Assembly (NCBI GenBank): GCA_016708265.1
Contig: JADJGA010000012.1
Coordinates: forward strand, 469,001 to 533,000
From: Saprospiraceae bacterium
GTDB lineage: Bacteria > Bacteroidota > Bacteroidia > Chitinophagales > Saprospiraceae
DNA: 64,000 nt
Reading direction: 5' to 3'
Shown: one piece after another, positions 1 through 8,042 of the stretch
How the letters are laid out: the number at the start of each line of letters is the position of its first letter
How positions within the stretch are numbered: position 1 is the stretch's first letter
Made by a program: the position numbers and the translations under genes
Notes under the pieces: generated by a model
The model's database searches: none
What the model saw: only the letters and a program-made list of their open reading frames with translations
What the model was told of the DNA's origin: nothing

Positions 1-423
1 TTTGAATTCGCTGGTGATCCTGTAGCTGTTTGCACCTACCTTGCAACCGCTATTTCCGAAGATTATATTCAGCTTACCATTTTTCTTAATGCCCTGGCCT
101 GTATAGGTCAATGAATTTAAAACAAAGTTGGTAATATAAAATGTATCACTTGTCACAGAATTTAATACACCTTTGAAGGAATAAATGGATTTTCCTGTTC
201 CATCAGTCAATGTGCCCGTGAGATTTGTATCATCCTGTTTTTCTATTTTTGCAACAGAATTTGATTTTGTATTAAGAATAATGAGCGTATCAGAACATTT
301 ATAATCATAGTAATTTCCTGTTGCTGTACCAACGAACTGATCAATTGATTTTGAAGGCTCATCTTTTCCGCAGCCCCATGATATAAAAACCAGTCCCAAA
401 AGTATTAAAAGTATGTTTTTCAT
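1..423 (-). CDS. Lipoprotein, cut by the left window edge
   Basis: The reading frame opens at an ATG at 423 and stays open to base 1, giving at least 141 residues with the C-terminus outside the window. The N-terminus is a hydrophobic signal (MKNILLILLGLVF) followed by a lipobox-like SWGC, so the mature protein is probably a lipoprotein beginning at Cys18. The rest is polar and beta-rich (threonine and asparagine repeats, SNSVAKIEKQ, TDGTGKSIYSF), with no catalytic motif. It reads in the same direction as the sigma/anti-sigma pair upstream, 66 bases away, and may be co-transcribed with it. Function unknown. Confidence 0.75.
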   Translation of the reverse strand, partial: MKNILLILLGLVFISWGCGKDEPSKSIDQFVGTATGNYYDYKCSDTLIILNTKSNSVAKIEKQDDTNLTGTLTDGTGKSIYSFKGVLNSVTSDTFYITNFVLNSLTYTGQGIKKNGKLNIIFGNSGCKVGANSYRITSEFK

Positions 424-489
424 TTTTATCATTTTTTTGTTTACAACTTCTGATAAACGTAATATCATTGAAAAAATTGTAAAATAGCT

Positions 490-1839
490 TTACAATTTTA
501 TTCTGCCTCCAATCTCAATGCCATAAGTAAGATACTTTTGAGAAAGAGGATAATCACCGGCAGTCAAACTTTGCAAATTGTATTTCAAATTTGGTTCAAT
601 GAAAAATAGGTGATTTTTATATGGAATCAAGACTTTTATCCCTGAATTCAAGCTAAATCCTGAGTGGGTCCTGAAAATTCCGCTTTCTTTGTCGATATTG
701 ACAGGATAGTTATAAAGACCAATAATCTGTCCTTTTTTCAGAAAACTCAGATTGTAGCTGATGCCGCTGCTTATTTCATAATTCACTTTTTTGAATTTTC
801 CTGCATATCCGATATTTACAGGTATATCAATGAAAAAGTAATAGTTATATATTTCTTTATCCCAGGTTCTGTGCTCTATTACTTCCTTTTTACCCCTGTT
901 TTCAATAGTAGAACCATCATTATTGGTCAGTATGCTTATTATTCCATCCCCTGATTTCAAAATATCGATACTGTCAATGTCTGAAAATTTTTCATCGATC
1001 TGGCAATAATTCAAACCTGCATTTAAAAATAATCCTGATTTATGTTTAACCTGATGTTTGATACTTGCTGAGATTGCTTCCAGATGGCTTTCAGTATTTT
1101 CTCTTTTTGCTTTATATTGATTAAAACTCTCTTCCTTTGCATTCAGATATTTATTGGCAAATGCAAAGCCCATAGCAAAATCAAGAGCATTGTCCCAATG
1201 TGTCGATTTTGCCTTTTTTTCAAATGTTGCGGGTGAGTTTTTTATTAGGGGTATAAATTTTCTCAGGTAATTGAATGGCCTTATAAGGGAAGTCAATAAT
1301 TCTGTTTTATCAAATACTACCATTTTAGGCTGATCACCTGTATGTATTGTTGTTGATTCCTTGGTAGCATTATTATCTGAGAAGACAAGAGTTGATTTTT
1401 CAATTTCTTTGGTCGTGTTGCCGGTGAATGAACCTGAACCTGCATTTTCGGATTTTGATTTTGTTTTAGCAAAGATTTTTGAATCAGATTTTTTATTTTT
1501 TAACGACTGTGAATTATTCAATTTGGATTCTGATTTTATCTTATAATCTTCATTTTCAGATTTTTGTGTTAATGCACCAATATTTTTATCATTTATTTCA
1601 AAGCGTTTTTCAGATGAAACCTGGGCTGTACTATTATTTTCATTTTCTCCCATTTGAGTTGCGTAAAAGTATCCTAATGGTAACACCAATAGCAAAGGAG
1701 TAAACCACCACCATAGGAATCTCTTCTTTCTTCTACTTCGTTCCAGTCTTTTTTCAATTCCGGGCCAGATTTCTTCTGAATCTATTTGCAGTTCATAATC
1801 TGCAAACATATCCCTTATATCCTTTTCAAATTCTCCCAT
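490..1839 (-). CDS. Membrane anti-sigma-like protein with barrel-like C-terminus
   Basis: I place the start at the ATG at 1839, one base after the sigma-factor stop codon. A longer frame would need a TTG start at 1866, inside the sigma gene. The protein is then 449 residues: an acidic cytoplasmic segment (about 1-30), a basic stretch (RSRRKKR), one transmembrane helix at about 41-60, a long low-complexity linker rich in Ser, Lys and Asn, and from about 250 alternating beta strands with aromatic residues ending in GIEIGGRIKL. That tail resembles the outer-membrane beta-barrel (porin-like) domains common in Bacteroidota. Position right after an ECF sigma factor suggests an anti-sigma factor, but no FecR or zinc anti-sigma motif is visible. 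Confidence 0.7.
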   Translation of the reverse strand: MGEFEKDIRDMFADYELQIDSEEIWPGIEKRLERSRRKKRFLWWWFTPLLLVLPLGYFYATQMGENENNSTAQVSSEKRFEINDKNIGALTQKSENEDYKIKSESKLNNSQSLKNKKSDSKIFAKTKSKSENAGSGSFTGNTTKEIEKSTLVFSDNNATKESTTIHTGDQPKMVVFDKTELLTSLIRPFNYLRKFIPLIKNSPATFEKKAKSTHWDNALDFAMGFAFANKYLNAKEESFNQYKAKRENTESHLEAISASIKHQVKHKSGLFLNAGLNYCQIDEKFSDIDSIDILKSGDGIISILTNNDGSTIENRGKKEVIEHRTWDKEIYNYYFFIDIPVNIGYAGKFKKVNYEISSGISYNLSFLKKGQIIGLYNYPVNIDKESGIFRTHSGFSLNSGIKVLIPYKNHLFFIEPNLKYNLQSLTAGDYPLSQKYLTYGIEIGGRIKL

Positions 1840-1840
1840 T

Positions 1841-2380
1841 TCAAATTGCCATTTTTTGTATTTCAAATATTTTATCGCGAATCATTTTTTTTGCTCTTGT
1901 AAGTATAGCCCTGCTGCTGCTTTCCTGAACCCCGATCATATCAGAGATTTCCTTGTGACTGTATCCATCTATCACATACATATTGAAAACCTGACTGTAC
2001 ATTTGAGGAAGCTGATTGATCAGAACCATTATTTCTTCAGCACCCATTTTACCATATATCTCGGGGCTTTCATTTCTGTCGTCCACTATGGTATCAGTCA
2101 TTATTTCCTTGTCGCGGTATGATTTTCTGATGCGCTGAAGGGCCGAATTTATGGTTATTTGCCTTGTCCAGGATTTCAATGCCTGCGCATCTGACCTGAA
2201 TTCGGCTATATTATTGAAAATCGAAACAAATGAATCCTGCAATACATCTTTAGCCTCTTCATCATCCCGCATATACCTCTTGCTAATAGCAAACAGGTAT
2301 TTGCTAAAATGATCAACAAAAGCTTTCTGAGCTTTTCTGTCGTTGTTTTTGCACCCTATGATCAATTCATTTAAATCCAA
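1841..2380 (-). CDS. ECF-type RNA polymerase sigma-70 factor
   Basis: A 179-residue protein with the two regions of extracytoplasmic-function sigma factors: region 2 at about 20-88 (DDEEAKDVLQDSFVSIF, SWTRQITINSALQRIRK) for -10 recognition and core binding, and region 4 at about 115-165 (INQLPQMYSQVFNMYVIDGY, HKEISDMIGV helix-turn-helix) for -35 recognition. The start is a TTG at 2380. No in-frame ATG lies upstream before a stop, and the next in-frame candidate is a TTG at 2365. The following membrane gene starts one base after this stop, so the two are probably translationally coupled and form a sigma/anti-sigma pair. Confidence 0.9.
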   Translation of the reverse strand: MDLNELIIGCKNNDRKAQKAFVDHFSKYLFAISKRYMRDDEEAKDVLQDSFVSIFNNIAEFRSDAQALKSWTRQITINSALQRIRKSYRDKEIMTDTIVDDRNESPEIYGKMGAEEIMVLINQLPQMYSQVFNMYVIDGYSHKEISDMIGVQESSSRAILTRAKKMIRDKIFEIQKMAI

Positions 2381-2385
2381 AATTA
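2378..2385 (-). promoter_or_regulatory. TAATTTTG -7-like box at the sigma gene start
   Basis: On the minus strand TAATTTTG is a perfect match to the Bacteroidota -7 consensus TAnnTTTG. It overlaps the TTG start codon of the sigma gene. If it is a real promoter, the message begins near 2371 and translation would have to start further in, at the TTG at 2365. It could equally be chance in AT-rich DNA. Confidence 0.3.
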
Positions 2386-2403
2386 TGTCTCTGTCGTTAG
2401 TTA

Positions 2404-2470
2404 AAAAAAATATGAACCGGCAGTAATTTTATATAGAACGAAAAACCATTATTATTCTTCTGCCGGTTCA
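2404..2470 (-). terminator. Rho-independent terminator with a long loop
   Basis: GAACCGGCAG at 2414-2423 and CTGCCGGTTC at 2460-2469 form a perfect 10-bp stem. On the minus strand the stem is followed by ATATTTTTTTT. It lies just past the stop of the 567-residue lipoprotein gene and separates it from the sigma operon. The 36-base loop is unusually long. Confidence 0.75.
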
Positions 2471-2474
2471 ATAT

Positions 2475-4178
2475 TTACTCCAGTTTAACTGAATATATTA
2501 TTTTCAGATCACGTACTGTTTCATCATCAAAATTCTTTCTTGCTTTACCCTCAAGTATGCCTCTGATCATTCCCGGTTTATTGAATTCTGATATTTTTAT
2601 ATTGAATTCCCCAACAGGAAAAAGCCTTTTTGTAGCTGACTCGTTGAAGGCAAATGTAAATGGAAATGAACTTAAATCATAAGAACCTTCACCATTAAAA
2701 TTAAGACAAACAAGCTCAAGTTTATGATTTTCCTTTACAAATTCAAGTGCTATGGTAGAGGTAGTAATATCTTTCATCTTCAGATCAAGTATAAATTTCT
2801 CATCACCAAATTCAACTGTAGCAAAAGATTCCTGGCAAAGATATATCTCACCGAGATCAATGATATCTTGCTTGCCGGCTTTATGGATATATGTATTAAT
2901 TTCGTTTTTTGTGTCACTGGCAATCCATTTGATCTTTTCTTCATTTTTAGCATCCACCACAGTACAAATGAAATTACCACCAGTACTGATATTATAAAAC
3001 ACAGTATCATTATTTGAAATAATTGTTATATACCCGTCCTGAAGCGGATTTCCACTGCAATCAGATATCTTGCCTTTTACCGTGATCAGTTTTTGACCTG
3101 CAGGAATATTAACAACTGATTCATCTTTTTTTATGGTCTGAGTAAAAGGTATATTTTCAAGAATAATGGAAATTTCAGATTTTTGATCAGCCGGCAGGTA
3201 TGTGATTATTTTTCCTTTGTCTGATGTCCTTTGAGTTATTTTATAGTTAAGATTTTCAGAATTAATACTGACATCCAGGAATTGTGCCTTTGCTCCGGTA
3301 GATGACAAAATATCTATTTCTTTTTCATATACATTAAAATTTGTACCAAAATTGTAAATTCCGGTATTTTCCACCTCTGCCATATAGTAGTTTTTATCTG
3401 ACAGAGTGATCAATCTGGCTTTAATATTTGTTTCCAGCCATTTCCCCTTTTCAAAATTGAATTTCCAAACTGAAACCTCTGAAGGACTGTTCTGAGATGA
3501 ATTATTGATTTTTAATTCAATTAAATTTCCTTGTCCCAGTTCTATTTTCTGTCCGCTTGCATTGAAAATGTCAATTCCTATTATCCCATATGAACTGATA
3601 CCCTTTGTTTTGAAATATTTATCGTATCCGACAGGATCACCAAATTGCTTTTCGAAAAAATCCTTGTCTGAAGTAGAAGACCAATATGGTTTAATGCTTA
3701 ACTGACCTGAATAATTATTCCCATTTTGCAAAAATCCATTGCCTTTAATACTGATTTCCGAATTTTTATTGCCAAAAACTTTCACCGGATCATTGGAGCC
3801 TGCCGAAAGATTTCCTGATTCGGAAGTCATTTCCAGATCAACATATATAACCGCATCTTTTTGTGGATAAAATGTTTTATATGCAGTCACGAATCCCGGT
3901 TTTTCAACTTTGATAATTTCCCCTGATTTTTTAGCACTTATACTTTCAAACTGAAAGTAGCCGTTAAAATCTGATGTTTTGGTTATTGCCCCAATATAGA
4001 CAATAGCACCTGGTATAGCATTGCCTCTGCTTCCTTTTACAGTACCTTTTACAGAAGTAGTTATAAAAATTTCAGTAGGGTATTCTATATCAACTTTATC
4101 TGATATATCTTCGTTTTTTCTGCATCCTGCCAGCATTAATACCAAAGTCAATAGAAATATATAAGTTTTGATCTGCAT
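2475..4178 (-). CDS. Large lipoprotein with two carboxypeptidase-regulatory-like domains
   Basis: The 567-residue product has a signal sequence and lipobox (LMLAGC, Cys19), so it should be lipid-anchored in the envelope. Two beta-sandwich domains of the carboxypeptidase regulatory-like type are visible: about 42-115 (VKGTVKGSRGNAIPGAIVYI, then SDFNGYFQFESI) and about 367-440 (ITVKGKISDCSGNPLQDGYI). These usually form small structural or binding domains in Bacteroidota surface proteins. No catalytic residues are recognisable. It lies upstream of the sigma operon but has its own terminator, so functional linkage is only suggested. Confidence 0.75.
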   Translation of the reverse strand: MQIKTYIFLLTLVLMLAGCRKNEDISDKVDIEYPTEIFITTSVKGTVKGSRGNAIPGAIVYIGAITKTSDFNGYFQFESISAKKSGEIIKVEKPGFVTAYKTFYPQKDAVIYVDLEMTSESGNLSAGSNDPVKVFGNKNSEISIKGNGFLQNGNNYSGQLSIKPYWSSTSDKDFFEKQFGDPVGYDKYFKTKGISSYGIIGIDIFNASGQKIELGQGNLIELKINNSSQNSPSEVSVWKFNFEKGKWLETNIKARLITLSDKNYYMAEVENTGIYNFGTNFNVYEKEIDILSSTGAKAQFLDVSINSENLNYKITQRTSDKGKIITYLPADQKSEISIILENIPFTQTIKKDESVVNIPAGQKLITVKGKISDCSGNPLQDGYITIISNNDTVFYNISTGGNFICTVVDAKNEEKIKWIASDTKNEINTYIHKAGKQDIIDLGEIYLCQESFATVEFGDEKFILDLKMKDITTSTIALEFVKENHKLELVCLNFNGEGSYDLSSFPFTFAFNESATKRLFPVGEFNIKISEFNKPGMIRGILEGKARKNFDDETVRDLKIIYSVKLE

Positions 4179-4371
4179 CTTTTAAGCTTTACTCTTGTAA
4201 AAATAGTCATTAATATTTAGAAAATATAAAATCATCTACACTTTATTTTAATTACATCATAGTAATAGTTAGAAAGATGATATTAAAGATGAAAATGCTA
4301 CAGAAAAGTCAAAAAAAATAGAAATATTTGTTGAAATTGATCAATTTTGCAGTTCCTTAAATAAAAATCAT

Positions 4372-6051
4372 ATGAAGTTAATAGAATGTGTTCCAAATTT
4401 TAGTGAAGGAAGAGATACTAAAATTATTGAAAAAATAGCAAATCAAATTAAAAATGTTGAAGGAGTAAAGCTTCTCGATGTAGATCCGGGAATGGCAACT
4501 AACCGTACAGTGGTTACATTTGTAGGCGAACCAACTTCAGTAGTTGAAGCTGCATTTAATGCGATAAAAGCTGCTTCTGAACTTATAGATATGTCCAAAC
4601 ATACAGGAGAACATCCCCGGATGGGTGCAACCGATGTTTGTCCATTTATTCCGGTTGCAGGCATTTCTATGGAAGAAACAGTAGAATGGGCTAAAAAACT
4701 TGCTAAAATGGTAGGGGAAGAACTTGAAATTCCGGTTTTCCTTTATGAAGAAGCTGCTTCTGTACCTGAAAGGAAAAATCTTGCAAATATCAGGTCAGGA
4801 GAATATGAAGGTCTTGAATCTAAGCTTAAGGATCCTGAATGGAAACCCGATTTCGGTAAGGCTGCTTTTAATCCAAGGTCTGGAGCAACTGTCATAGGTG
4901 CCAGAGATTTTTTAGTTGCATATAATGTCAATTTAAATACTACTTCAGTTAAAAAAGCTAATGAAGTAGCTTTTGATGTCAGGGAAAACGGAAGGCCAAA
5001 AAGAGAGAATGACAGTCCGACAGGGAAAATACTTCTCGATGAGAATGGAGAACAGCTAAGAACACCCGGAACTTTGAAATCAGTAAAAGCTATCGGCTGG
5101 TTTATAGAGGAATATGGAATAGCACAGGTATCGATGAATCTGACAAATATAATTGAAACTCCTTTGCACATGGCATTTGAGGAAGTGGTTAAAAGTGCAT
5201 TCTCACATGGGATGAGAGTTACAGGGAGTGAACTCATAGGACTGGTTCCTAAAAAAGTGATGGTTGATGCCGGAAAATATTTCCTTGAAAAACAGGGTAG
5301 ATCAATAGGAATACCTGAAGAGGATATAATAGGAATTGCTGTAAAATCACTTGGTCTGTCAGAATTAAAACCATTTGATTTCAGACAAAAAATAATTGAG
5401 TATCTGATAGATGAAGACACATCAAAAAAACTTGTTGATCTGACGGTCAAAGGCTTTGCTGATGAAACATCAAGAGAGAGCCCTGCTCCGGGAGGAGGCA
5501 GTGTCGCTGCATACTGCGGTGCTATAGGTGCTTCCCTTGGCACTATGGTTGCAAATCTGTCTGCCAATAAAGCAGGATGGGAAGATCGCTGGAAAGAATT
5601 TTCAGAGTGGGCTGAAAAAGGACAATCAATTAAAGATGAGTTACTGAGACTAATTGATGAAGATACTTTGGCCTTCAATAAAATTATGGATGCTTTCAGA
5701 CTTCCAAAATCAAGCCCTGAAGAAAGAAAAGGAAGGAAGAAAGCCATTAAAGCCGCCACAAAAAATGCTATTAGAATTCCATATAAAGTTATGACAACTT
5801 CATATAAAGCACTCGATCTGCTTGAATATATGACTAAAAATGGAAATCCAAACTCGATATCAGATGCAGGTGTAGGTGTACTTGCGGTCAGAACGGCAGT
5901 TGAGGGTGCATATATGAATGTAAGAATAAATTGTAAGGATTTTGATGATGAGGTTTTCGTAAACGAGACACTTGAAAAATCAGGGTCAGTCCTTGAAAAA
6001 ACCAAGGTCAGATCGAAGGAGATTCTTGAAATTGTTTATAGTGTTATATGA
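4372..6051 (+). CDS. ftcD: Glutamate formiminotransferase / formiminotetrahydrofolate cyclodeaminase
   Basis: A 559-residue fusion enzyme of histidine degradation. Residues 1 to about 300 are the formiminotransferase (ECVPNFSEGRD at the N-terminus, HTGEHPRMGATDVCPF, NIRSGEYEGLE), which moves the formimino group from formiminoglutamate to tetrahydrofolate (EC 2.1.2.5). From about 350 the cyclodeaminase follows (SRESPAPGGGSVAAYCGAIG, SDAGVGVLAVRTAVEGAYMN), releasing ammonia to give methenyl-THF (EC 4.3.1.4). Length and order match bifunctional FTCD. No other hut gene is in the window. The gene converges on the PepSY gene, with a shared terminator between them. Confidence 0.95.
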   Translation: MKLIECVPNFSEGRDTKIIEKIANQIKNVEGVKLLDVDPGMATNRTVVTFVGEPTSVVEAAFNAIKAASELIDMSKHTGEHPRMGATDVCPFIPVAGISMEETVEWAKKLAKMVGEELEIPVFLYEEAASVPERKNLANIRSGEYEGLESKLKDPEWKPDFGKAAFNPRSGATVIGARDFLVAYNVNLNTTSVKKANEVAFDVRENGRPKRENDSPTGKILLDENGEQLRTPGTLKSVKAIGWFIEEYGIAQVSMNLTNIIETPLHMAFEEVVKSAFSHGMRVTGSELIGLVPKKVMVDAGKYFLEKQGRSIGIPEEDIIGIAVKSLGLSELKPFDFRQKIIEYLIDEDTSKKLVDLTVKGFADETSRESPAPGGGSVAAYCGAIGASLGTMVANLSANKAGWEDRWKEFSEWAEKGQSIKDELLRLIDEDTLAFNKIMDAFRLPKSSPEERKGRKKAIKAATKNAIRIPYKVMTTSYKALDLLEYMTKNGNPNSISDAGVGVLAVRTAVEGAYMNVRINCKDFDDEVFVNETLEKSGSVLEKTKVRSKEILEIVYSVI

Positions 6052-6070
6052 AAAGATGATTGAGATAAAA

Positions 6071-6100
6071 AAAAGCAGGCCAATTGACCTGCTTTTTTTT
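6071..6100. terminator. Bidirectional terminator between convergent genes
   Basis: AAAAGCAGG (6071-6079) pairs with CCTGCTTTT (6088-6096), with an 8-base loop. It is flanked by A on the left and a run of T on the right, so it can stop both ftcD and the converging PepSY gene. Confidence 0.85.
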
Positions 6101-6111
6101 ATTTATCGCAT

Positions 6112-6678
6112 TCACTTATTATAATACAAATACAAAAATAAGAGCGGTATAACAATTCCCAGGACTGTATATATCAATCCAATCCTTGAAATACTATGTC
6201 GACCTTTAACCAGGAAAATTCCTGTCACTGCCAAAAGGATCAAAGCTACTGCATATCCATCGCTAAACCATTTCCACCACCTTCCGGGATTATAATGAAG
6301 ATAATTTGTAGCATGTAATATTGGCCTGCGTTTGAATTTCTCATAATTGACTTCGCCTGATGGTTTGATGGCAATGCTTCCTTTATTGAGATAAACTTTC
6401 ACCATACCGTCGCTCCTTGTCTTATGCTTCTTGTAATTATCCTTTTCATTGAATACATCTACAATATTCATGATATCAGAATCTTTACTCAGATCATATT
6501 TCGAAGTATCAATAGTAATCTTCTTCAACACTTTTTCATAACTTGGATCAAAATCATTTATATGATTCAGGGCAATACCTGAAATCGAATAAATGATTGT
6601 CATACCAAAAAGAAAATATCCTACATCTCTGTGAATAACCCTGAACCACCAGCGCCACTTCCTTGTCTTCTCTGCCAT
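6112..6678 (-). CDS. PepSY-associated transmembrane protein
   Basis: A 188-residue inner-membrane protein. A basic, Trp-rich N-terminus (KWRWWFRVIHRDVGYF) leads into a first helix containing SISGIALNH. A periplasmic PepSY-like segment follows at about 40-130, then two helices near the C-terminus (YAVALILLAVTGIFLVKG and the last 25 residues). The HRDxGYF and SGIALNH motifs are typical of the PepSY_TM family found with iron, heme or other metal uptake loci. It begins 3 bases after the stop of the secreted partner, so the two form an operon. A redox or metal-related role is inference. Confidence 0.8.
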   Translation of the reverse strand: MAEKTRKWRWWFRVIHRDVGYFLFGMTIIYSISGIALNHINDFDPSYEKVLKKITIDTSKYDLSKDSDIMNIVDVFNEKDNYKKHKTRSDGMVKVYLNKGSIAIKPSGEVNYEKFKRRPILHATNYLHYNPGRWWKWFSDGYAVALILLAVTGIFLVKGRHSISRIGLIYTVLGIVIPLLFLYLYYNK

Positions 6679-6681
6679 TTA

Positions 6682-7161
6682 TCAGAATTTTTCGTAAGAA
6701 ACAGCTTGCAGGTAATATGTTGAAACATATCCTTTTTTATTCTTTTTCATTTTTGCTCTTGCATCTTTTATCTGTCCTAATTCAGTTTCGCAGGCAGTTC
6801 CGCTTTTTTTCAAATCAGACTCCCACTCCTTCAGATACTCTTCATCAATTTTTTCTTCCATAACTACAGCTTTAACCTTCAGGTCTTCTCCCTCAAGCTC
6901 TTTAGGAAATTTATCAATTTCACCAGCCAAAATTTCTATACTAGTTCCTTTATCTCCCACTAGTTGAAGTTTTTTTCCGGCATGCTTGCAAACGTGGTCA
7001 CATGTGCCAGTTATATAAACTTCTTTATTAACAAATTTTTCTGCTTTTTTTTCAAAATTATCAACTGTGAAAGTCGGCATCTTTGCTGCTTTCTTGCTTT
7101 GAGCATTTACAACTCCAAATGTAAAAATACTTAATATCAAAAATAAAATAATGTTTTTCAT
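6682..7161 (-). CDS. Secreted small protein, OB-fold-like, with a CxxxC motif
   Basis: 159 residues with a clear signal peptide (cleavage after VVNAQ). The mature part reads like a small beta-barrel (EVYITGTCDHVCKHAGKKL, then KGTSIEILAGE, LKVKAVVMEEK) followed by a charged helical region. CDHVCKH holds two Cys and two nearby His that could bind a metal or form a disulfide. It is the first gene of a two-gene operon with the PepSY membrane protein. The OB-fold reading is from pattern only; a family name is not assigned. Confidence 0.65.
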   Translation of the reverse strand: MKNIILFLILSIFTFGVVNAQSKKAAKMPTFTVDNFEKKAEKFVNKEVYITGTCDHVCKHAGKKLQLVGDKGTSIEILAGEIDKFPKELEGEDLKVKAVVMEEKIDEEYLKEWESDLKKSGTACETELGQIKDARAKMKKNKKGYVSTYYLQAVSYEKF

Positions 7162-7876
7162 GTTTAAAAATTTTTGTTAAATAAAGTGCAAAGATATCTA
7201 TTTTTTCATTTTCAATAACTTTGTAATCTTCATATTAATAATTTATTATCTTTCAAAATAGTGTTTGAAAAGGAAATCAGTATTTTTTTTATTGTATTAA
7301 AGTAATTCTAAAATATCAGGAAAGCATGTTTTATGCCCGGACACTAAACTACCTTATTTAAATTAAATCCTGCCCCTCTGTCTGCCCCGAATAAATTAAA
7401 AATGTAAAATCTAAAATGAAAAATATGAAATAAGCCCTACCATTCCACCTTTTTACCCTTCTACCCTTCTACCTTTCTTCCATCCGGACAGGCGTAAATG
7501 TGTATTATGAGCTAAATATTATCATTTCCTCAGTAAATATTATTCTTTTAATTTATTAGATGTATAGTTTCACATACATATATATATTGTACAATGATCT
7601 GCTTTTTTTGAAGCAAGTAAAAATAGGATCATTGGGATTTAAAATAATTTGGAGTTAAGAAAATTTACATTGCGATTTAAATTCCCGGTGATGTATCACC
7701 CTTTTACTTGTCCGCTATTCCTGTTAAAATCTTTTCAATTCAATAACTTTTCAGAAAAAATAAATAAAAATTCTTAAAAAATCTCATTTTTTTGTCATTT
7801 TTTGACAATTTTTGCATATATATTACAAAAAATAGCAATATTTAATGAATTTATTTGCAGAATTAAAAATATTACT
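7162..7876. other. Long intergenic region without a gene
   Basis: About 700 bases of AT-rich DNA upstream of the giant surface protein gene. I see no coding frame, RNA gene or strong hairpin. A pyrimidine-rich patch of short repeated words (ACCCTTCTACCCTTCTACC, near 7450-7475) is like the low-complexity filler in other intergenic regions of this window. Confidence 0.5.
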
Positions 7877-7884
7877 TAATTTTG
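7877..7884 (+). promoter_or_regulatory. TAATTTTG -7 box of the surface-protein gene
   Basis: A perfect match to TAnnTTTG. Transcription would start near 7890, giving a leader of about 150 bases before the ATG at 8043. It also makes the 63-codon frame beginning at 7889 unlikely to be a gene, since its ATG would sit at the transcript end. Confidence 0.55.
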
Positions 7885-8042
7885 CAATATGAAAATCATT
7901 TTTGATAATCATCTGAATTATCTGAGTGATTTTTACCATGATGGTAATCTGTTAAATCCAACCTGTAATCTTGCCCATGCCGGCAATGATAATAAAGAAG
8001 TACATACTATTAACTTATTTTTTAAAACAAAAAATGTTTCTT

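Noticed and set aside
1840..1866. Longer anti-sigma-like protein starting at TTG 1866
   Set aside because: The ATG at 1839, one base after the sigma stop, is a better start and avoids a 26-base overlap.
4743..6005. 420-codon antisense frame across ftcD
   Set aside because: Ser-rich shadow of a clearly coding gene; the sense strand encodes a complete, motif-rich enzyme.
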